From Gemmatimonadota bacterium (GTDB lineage Bacteria > Gemmatimonadota > Gemmatimonadetes > Longimicrobiales > Gaopeijiaceae), in contig WGEM01000578.1 of assembly GCA_015492755.1 (NCBI GenBank), forward strand, positions 1-9,183: a stretch of DNA of 9,183 nucleotides. Direction: 5' to 3'. Position numbers and translations under genes: made by a program. The notes under the pieces were generated by a model. It was not told the DNA's origin. It made no database searches and worked only from the letters and a program-made list of their open reading frames with translations. Below are positions 6,670 through 9,183 of the stretch, piece by piece. Position 1 is the stretch's first letter. Every line of letters begins with the position of its first letter.

Positions 6670-7872
6670 ATGCGATCCACATTTCTGCCTTTTGCACCGC
6701 CGTTCCTGAGGGACGAGGAAGTGGAGGCGGTGACCGAAGTGCTGCGCTCCGGCTGGCTTTCGCGGGGGCCGCGGACGCAGGAGTTCGAGCGCGCCTTCGC
6801 CGAGCACGTCGGCTCGCCTGCGGCGCTGGGTTTGAACTCCTGCACCGCCGGTTTGCACCTCTCTCTGGTGGTCCTGGGCATCGGGCCCGGCGATGAAGTG
6901 ATCTGTCCCACCATGACCTTCGCAGCCACGGTCAACGTGGTGGAGCACGTGGGCGCCACGCCGGTCCTCGTGGATGTGTGTCCGGACACGCTCTGCATCG
7001 ACCCGGAGGCGGTGGAGGCCGCCATCACACCGCGGACCCGGGCGGTGATGGTCGTGCATTACGGCGGGCATCCCGCCGACATGGGCGCATTGCAGGACAT
7101 CGGCCGCCGCCACGGAGTGCAGATCGTGGAGGACGCCGCCCACGCCTTTCCCGCAAAGGTGGGCGGCGAAATGGTGGGCGCGTCCGGGCGGCCGACCTCC
7201 TTCAGCTTCTACGCCACCAAGAACCTGACCACCGGCGAGGGGGGGATGCTCACCGGGGATGCCGAGACCATCGAGCGTGCGCGGGCGCTCTCGCTCCATG
7301 GGATCGTGGGCGACGCGTGGGACCGGCACTCGGACAACGGGCGCTGGTCCTACAGGGTCGCCGCGCCCGGCTTCAAGTACAACATGACGGACGTCCAGGC
7401 GGCGCTGGGACTCGTGCAACTGGGGCGCCTGGACGAGATGCAGCGCCGCAGGCGCGAAGTGGCGCGCTTCTACCGGGAGCATCTGGGTGACGAGCCGGCG
7501 GTATTGCTCCCGGTGGAGAAGGAGGGCGTCGAGTCTTCGTGGCATCTCTTCCCCATCCGGCTCACCGACGTGGCGCGGGAACGGTGCCCGCCGCCTCCGG
7601 ACGCGCATCGTACCCCCGACCTGGGACCGATGGGCGCGGTGCGGGACCGCTTCATCGACGAGCTGCGCCGCCGGAACATCGGGACGTCGGTGCACTACAT
7701 TCCGGTGCACCTCCATCCGTATTACCGCGAGCGCTACGCTCTGGAGCCGGGGATGTTTCCCGTGGCGCAGGACGCCTTCCAGCGGTTGGTGAGTCTGCCC
7801 ATCCATCCCGGTCTCACCGACGAAGATCTGCACGATGTGGTGGAAGCGGTGCGCGGCGCGCTCCGTCCCTGA
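6670..7872 (+). CDS. DegT/DnrJ/EryC1/StrS-family PLP-dependent sugar aminotransferase
   Basis: The 400-residue product fits the family length and motif order. It opens with FAPPFLRDEEVEAVTEVL then SGWLSRGPRTQEFE, typical of ArnB/PglE/WbpE-like enzymes, followed by NSCTAGLHL (cofactor phosphate binding), PTMTFAATVN, VEDAAHAF (D155, contacting the PLP ring nitrogen; H158), and FYATKNLTTGEGG with the Schiff-base lysine K184. The C-terminal part contains YNMTDVQAALG and GTSVHYIPVH. These enzymes transfer an amino group from glutamate to a keto nucleotide sugar, usually at C4 or C3. All key residues are present. A proline-rich stretch at about residues 302-322 looks like an insertion. ATG 6670 has GAGG five bases upstream; the frame is open further upstream, but the family N-terminus starts here. 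The adjacent phosphoglycosyl transferase suggests the amino sugar is the first sugar of the unit. A 4,6-dehydratase that would supply the substrate is absent from the window. Confidence 0.93.
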   Translation: MRSTFLPFAPPFLRDEEVEAVTEVLRSGWLSRGPRTQEFERAFAEHVGSPAALGLNSCTAGLHLSLVVLGIGPGDEVICPTMTFAATVNVVEHVGATPVLVDVCPDTLCIDPEAVEAAITPRTRAVMVVHYGGHPADMGALQDIGRRHGVQIVEDAAHAFPAKVGGEMVGASGRPTSFSFYATKNLTTGEGGMLTGDAETIERARALSLHGIVGDAWDRHSDNGRWSYRVAAPGFKYNMTDVQAALGLVQLGRLDEMQRRRREVARFYREHLGDEPAVLLPVEKEGVESSWHLFPIRLTDVARERCPPPPDAHRTPDLGPMGAVRDRFIDELRRRNIGTSVHYIPVHLHPYYRERYALEPGMFPVAQDAFQRLVSLPIHPGLTDEDLHDVVEAVRGALRP

Positions 7873-7899
7873 TGTCGTGACCCGCGGTTGGATGGCGCG

Positions 7900-8517
7900 G
7901 TGAGTGGGCGTGGGCTCCCCCGATGGGCGGAGGTGATCATCGCCGGCACGGCCGTGGTGGTGTGCGCACCCCTCATGGCCGGGGTGGCTCTGGCGATCCT
8001 GGTGGCCGACGGGCGACCCGTGCTCTTCGCGCAGACCCGGGTGGGGCGAGGCGGCGAGCCGTTCCGACTCTGGAAGTTCCGCACGATGCGGACCGGCGGT
8101 GACGGCGGTGCGGGCATCACGGTGGCGGGGGATCCGCGGATCACCCCCATCGGGAAGGCGCTACGGCGCTGGAAGCTGGATGAGCTCCCGCAGCTCTTCA
8201 ACGTGCTGGACGGCTCCATGAGCCTCGTGGGCCCCAGGCCGGAGCTGCCCGAGTACGTCGCGCTTTACACCGACGAGCAGCGCCGCGTCCTGCGCTACCG
8301 GCCAGGGCTCACCGATCCCGCCACGTTGGCGTTCCGCCACGAGGAAGCGCTCCTGGCGGAGCAGGAGGATCCGGAGGCGTACTACCGCTCGGAACTCATC
8401 CCCCGGAAGCTGGCCATGAACCTCGAGTACGGTGCGCGGCGCACCCCCGCGTCCGATCTGGCGCTCCTCTGGAGGACCGCGCGTTCCATCTTCCGACCGG
8501 ACCCGCGCCGCCCATGA
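7900..8517 (+). CDS. PglC-like monotopic phosphoglycosyl transferase (bacterial sugar transferase)
   Basis: The 205-residue protein has the compact form of the family, without the extra membrane helices of WbaP. A single hydrophobic segment (about residues 10-37) contains a helix-breaking proline (P24, in VCAPLMAG), as expected for the re-entrant helix. Then come FAQTRVGRGGEPF, LWKFRTMR (58-64), RRWKLDELPQLFNVL with the catalytic Asp-Glu pair D94-E95, SLVGPRPELPEY, and RPGLTDPATLAF. The enzyme transfers a sugar phosphate from a UDP-sugar to undecaprenyl phosphate on the cytoplasmic face, starting the repeat unit; UDP-amino sugars are common donors of small members. GTG 7900 is chosen because GGATGG lies just upstream and it keeps the membrane segment near the N-terminus; TTG 7888 would add four residues. 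The gap to the aminotransferase is 27 nt, and the stop overlaps the next start as ATGA. Confidence 0.93.
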   Translation: MSGRGLPRWAEVIIAGTAVVVCAPLMAGVALAILVADGRPVLFAQTRVGRGGEPFRLWKFRTMRTGGDGGAGITVAGDPRITPIGKALRRWKLDELPQLFNVLDGSMSLVGPRPELPEYVALYTDEQRRVLRYRPGLTDPATLAFRHEEALLAEQEDPEAYYRSELIPRKLAMNLEYGARRTPASDLALLWRTARSIFRPDPRRP

Positions 8518-9183
8518 GGTCGTGGCGCGAACGCGAGGAGGCCCGCATCCGCGAGGCGTATGCCCGGCGTGATCGTGCGGGGACGGCGGCCCTCTGGGAG
8601 GAGCGACGCCCGGAGGTGGCCATGTGGACGCACAGACGGGAGGTGCTGGCGGGAGCGCTGCTCCGTGCACACTTCGGGGGACGCGTCGCAGGCGGGGGGG
8701 CGCTTCCGGTTCGGTGCGCATGTCTCGACGTGGGATGCGGCCGGGGCGCCTGGCTCGCCACCCTGGCGCGGTGGGGGTGTCCGCCGGGCCGGCTCCACGG
8801 GGTGGACCTGCTTCCGGACCGCGTCGAGGCTGCGCGCAGGCGCGTTCCCGGCGCGGACGTGCGGGTGGCGAGCGGATGGGCGCTTCCCTTCGAGGACGAC
8901 TCCATGGATCTGGTGAGCGCGTTCACGGTGTTCTCGTCCATCCTGGACGGGGACGCGCGTCTCGCGCTGGCTCGCGAGATGGTCCGGGTACTCCGGCCGG
9001 GCGGCGCCGTCCTGGTCTATGACTTCCGGGTGAGCCATCCAAGGAATCCCGACACGGTGGGGATCGGCACGCGGGAACTCCGACGGCTCTTCCCCGGTGC
9101 CGGCATCCGCACGCGCTCCCTGACGCTGGCGCCGCCGGTGGCGCGATGGCTCGGACGGGTTGCCCCCGGCGTAGCGCACCTCC
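8514..9183 (+). CDS. Class I SAM-dependent methyltransferase (3' end outside window)
   Basis: An open frame runs from ATG 8514 to the window edge without a stop, giving 223 residues of an incomplete protein. The first 45 or so residues are a charged helical region rich in Arg and Glu (MRSWREREEARIREAYARR). Motif I of Rossmann-fold methyltransferases follows as CLDVGCGRGAWLATL (D72, G74, G76, G78), then LHGVDLLPDRV with D98 as the ribose-binding acid, then ALPFEDDSMDLVSAF (motif II/III region) and EMVRVLRPGGAVLVYDFR, a classic post-motif strand. This is the methyltransf_11 type, acting on small molecules, lipids or sugars; the substrate is unknown. The ATGA overlap with the phosphoglycosyl transferase argues for a role in the glycan pathway, such as sugar O- or N-methylation or chain-end capping, which is inference. 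Confidence 0.85.
   Translation, partial: MRSWREREEARIREAYARRDRAGTAALWEERRPEVAMWTHRREVLAGALLRAHFGGRVAGGGALPVRCACLDVGCGRGAWLATLARWGCPPGRLHGVDLLPDRVEAARRRVPGADVRVASGWALPFEDDSMDLVSAFTVFSSILDGDARLALAREMVRVLRPGGAVLVYDFRVSHPRNPDTVGIGTRELRRLFPGAGIRTRSLTLAPPVARWLGRVAPGVAHL

Noticed and set aside
4128..7028. A 966-codon open frame on the minus strand across three genes
   Set aside because: It lies antisense to two clear glycosyltransferase genes and the start of the aminotransferase; its translation is rich in His, Pro, Arg and Gly without domains, as expected when the codon bias of high-GC genes removes stops from the opposite strand.
7873..7899. The 27-nt gap before the phosphoglycosyl transferase, considered for a terminator or promoter
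   Set aside because: No inverted repeat, T run or promoter-like pair of boxes; only a plausible GGATGG ribosome binding site before GTG 7900.

Overview
The window is high-GC DNA (strong G/C preference at third codon positions, several GTG starts) carrying a tightly packed block of nine genes, all on the + strand. Seven are complete and one is cut at each edge. The content is that of a bacterial surface-glycan (exopolysaccharide, capsule or O-antigen type) biosynthesis locus of the lipid-linked, Wzx/Wzy-like kind. GC content and protein style would suit a high-GC Gram-negative phylum such as Gemmatimonadota, but that is an impression only; no taxonomic marker is present.

Layout: (1) 1-284, C-terminal end of an unidentified gene; (2) 274-1464, a predicted cytosolic alkaline-phosphatase-superfamily (type I phosphodiesterase-like) protein; (3) 1461-2903, a Wzx-like multi-spanning flippase; (4) 2891-4255, a multi-spanning GT-C-like membrane protein that may be a glycosyltransferase or the polymerase; (5) 4260-5429, a GT4 glycosyltransferase; (6) 5433-6611, a membrane-anchored GT2 glycosyltransferase; (7) 6670-7872, a DegT/DnrJ/EryC1/StrS PLP-dependent sugar aminotransferase; (8) 7900-8517, a PglC-like phosphoglycosyl transferase; (9) 8514-9183, a class I SAM-dependent methyltransferase that runs off the window.

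Genes 1-6 overlap or sit within 4 nt of one another, and genes 8 and 9 overlap by ATGA, so the block looks like one or two translationally coupled operons. The only sizeable non-coding gap is 58 nt before the aminotransferase, with 27 nt before the phosphoglycosyl transferase. No terminator, RNA gene, mobile element or CRISPR array was seen.

Inferred pathway: the aminotransferase helps make a nucleotide-activated amino sugar; the phosphoglycosyl transferase puts the first sugar phosphate on the polyprenyl phosphate carrier; the GT4 and GT2 enzymes extend the unit; the flippase moves it across the membrane; and the GT-C-like protein either adds a sugar from a lipid donor or polymerises. The methyltransferase and the phosphatase-superfamily protein may modify the sugar, lipid or chain end. 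The sugar dehydratase, chain-length regulator and outer-membrane exporter are not in the window. I see no clearly new system; the most unusual member is the cytosolic phosphatase-superfamily protein coupled to the flippase gene.
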